Both the position numbers and the translations under genes were made by a program. From Phycobacter azelaicus (GTDB taxonomy: Bacteria; Pseudomonadota; Alphaproteobacteria; Rhodobacterales; Rhodobacteraceae), in NCBI RefSeq assembly GCF_014884385.1, contig NZ_WKFH01000003.1:310001-374000 (forward strand): a stretch of DNA of 64,000 bases, given 5' to 3'. A model generated the notes under the pieces. That model did no database searches and was not told the origin of the DNA. It saw only the letters and a list, made by a program, of their open reading frames with translations. Below, piece by piece: positions 63,255 through 64,000 of the stretch. The number at the start of each line of letters is the position of its first letter. The first letter of the stretch is position 1.

Positions 63255-64000
63255 GCGGTGCGCCCAAGGTATACGGCTGGTGCCCCGGCGCCCTGCGCCC
63301 GATGGTGTCGGGCGACGGGCTGGTGGTCCGTATCCGCGCGCCAATGGGACGGCTTGCGCCTGAGCAGGCGCGCGGTGTGGCAGACCTCTGCGAAACCCAC
63401 GGCAATGGCCTGCTGGACCTCTCCGCCCGCGCGAACTTGCAGATGCGCGGCATTCGGGAACAAGACCACGCGGCCCTGCTCTCTGGCCTGCGCGACCTCG
63501 GCCTCCTGGACACAGAGGAGACCGCAGAGGCGCGCCGCAACATCATGCTCACCCCGTTCTGGGCTAAAGGGGATGACAGCACCGCGATCGCAAGTGATCT
63601 GGCCAAGGCCTTGACGGCAGCGACGGACCTGGAATTGCCCGGCAAATTCGGCTTTGCCGTGGATTGCGGTGCGGCGCCAGTGCTGCAAGAAGCCGCCGCG
63701 GACATTCGCATTGAGCGCGCAGATACTGGCTTGGTCTTGCGTCCCGATGGCGAACGCGTTGGCTTGCGCGTGACTCGCGACACCGCTGCAGCCGAAGCGA
63801 TCAACTTGGCGCGCTGGTTTCTTGATACCGGAGGTGCAACAGGCGGGCGCGGGCGGATGAAGGCACATCTTGCCAAGGGAACCCCGCTCCCCGCCGGCTA
63901 TAGCGAGACATCCATCGAGCCAGGCCAACAGCCCAAACCCGGCCCCGTGGCGACAGGCTTGCTGGTCGCCTTGGAGTTCGGCCAGATGAACGCGAAAACC
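63251..64000 (+). CDS. cobG: Precorrin-3B synthase CobG, 3' partial
   Basis: The gene runs off the right edge after 250 residues. The N-terminal half shows the nitrite/sulfite reductase ferredoxin-like domain (GWCPGALRPMVSGDGLVVRIRAPMGRL, followed by LSARANLQMRGI), typical of CobG. CobG uses O2 and an Fe-S centre to make precorrin-3B in the aerobic pathway. The 4-bp ATGA overlap with cobN indicates one operon under the upstream riboswitch. Confidence 0.88.
   Translation, partial: MSGAPKVYGWCPGALRPMVSGDGLVVRIRAPMGRLAPEQARGVADLCETHGNGLLDLSARANLQMRGIREQDHAALLSGLRDLGLLDTEETAEARRNIMLTPFWAKGDDSTAIASDLAKALTAATDLELPGKFGFAVDCGAAPVLQEAAADIRIERADTGLVLRPDGERVGLRVTRDTAAAEAINLARWFLDTGGATGGRGRMKAHLAKGTPLPAGYSETSIEPGQQPKPGPVATGLLVALEFGQMNAKT

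Noticed and set aside
1..64000. Prophage, insertion sequence, CRISPR array or rRNA
   Set aside because: No transposase, integrase, phage structural gene, spaced direct-repeat array or rRNA sequence was seen.

Overview
The window looks like a chromosomal segment of a marine alphaproteobacterium of the Roseobacter group (Rhodobacterales; Ruegeria, Phaeobacter or Leisingera would all fit). This rests on the high GC content, the gene repertoire (dimethylglycine dehydrogenase family, non-pyrrolysine MttB-like protein, carnitine degradation, DUF983, DUF3572, DUF2061, CobW/CobN with an aerobic cobalamin pathway) and a LexA box of the alphaproteobacterial direct-repeat type. The genus is an inference; no rRNA is present. 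I see no prophage, transposase, integrase or CRISPR array. Coding density is high, and most long ORFs on the opposite strand are antisense shadows.

Layout. 1-15.6 kb: small-molecule oxidation and repair. It holds a FAD oxidoreductase (cut by the left edge), a DUF938 methyltransferase, an AhpD-like protein, an HD-domain protein with a possible diiron site, LrgA/LrgB, a dimethylglycine/sarcosine dehydrogenase family enzyme, a GlcD-like flavoprotein, gamma-glutamyltransferase, a 2-hydroxyacid dehydrogenase, an SH3 protein and an SbcCD/YhaON-like nuclease pair. 16-32 kb: monomeric isocitrate dehydrogenase, an MFS exporter with a His-rich tail, a chemoreceptor, an MttB-like protein, a HAD phosphatase, DUF3572, a PleD-like diguanylate cyclase, an EF-hand/ECF sigma/anti-sigma/metal-sensor operon, DUF983, a Nudix enzyme, an EamA transporter, a fatty acid desaturase and DUF2061. 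32-38 kb: an XRE regulator, then a carnitine catabolic locus (DUF849 enzyme, fused carnitine dehydrogenase-thioesterase, SDR) with a divergent GlxA/CdhR-type regulator. Two tandem 90-nt tRNA-Tyr-like RNAs lie inside this locus on the opposite strand. 38-47 kb: a perfect 44-bp palindrome, a frameshifted aldo/keto reductase, two tandem rhodaneses, an orphan ImuA-like gene with a LexA box, a YcaD-type MFS protein, a YqiJ/YqiK (flotillin) pair and methionyl-tRNA synthetase.

47.4-54.8 kb is an iron island, all on the + strand: a small leader ORF, hemP, imelysin, a porin-like barrel, bacterioferritin-associated ferredoxin, bacterioferritin, a di-heme DUF1111 protein, a second imelysin and a DUF1513 protein. 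55-57.4 kb is glpR-glpD. 57.4-64 kb is cobalamin synthesis: cobO on the minus strand and, divergently, a cobalamin riboswitch followed by DUF1636-cobW-cobN-cobG (cobG cut by the right edge).

Theme: the region is rich in functions for quaternary amines (carnitine to glycine betaine, dimethylglycine and sarcosine oxidation, an MttB homologue), with iron and cobalt/B12 homeostasis to the right. The most unusual element is the pair of tRNA-Tyr-like RNAs at 35514-35706. They have a tyrosine-type anticodon loop, a T-arm and an encoded CCA end, but no recognisable D-arm. Instead they carry an alternative helix supported by two compensatory base-pair changes between the copies.
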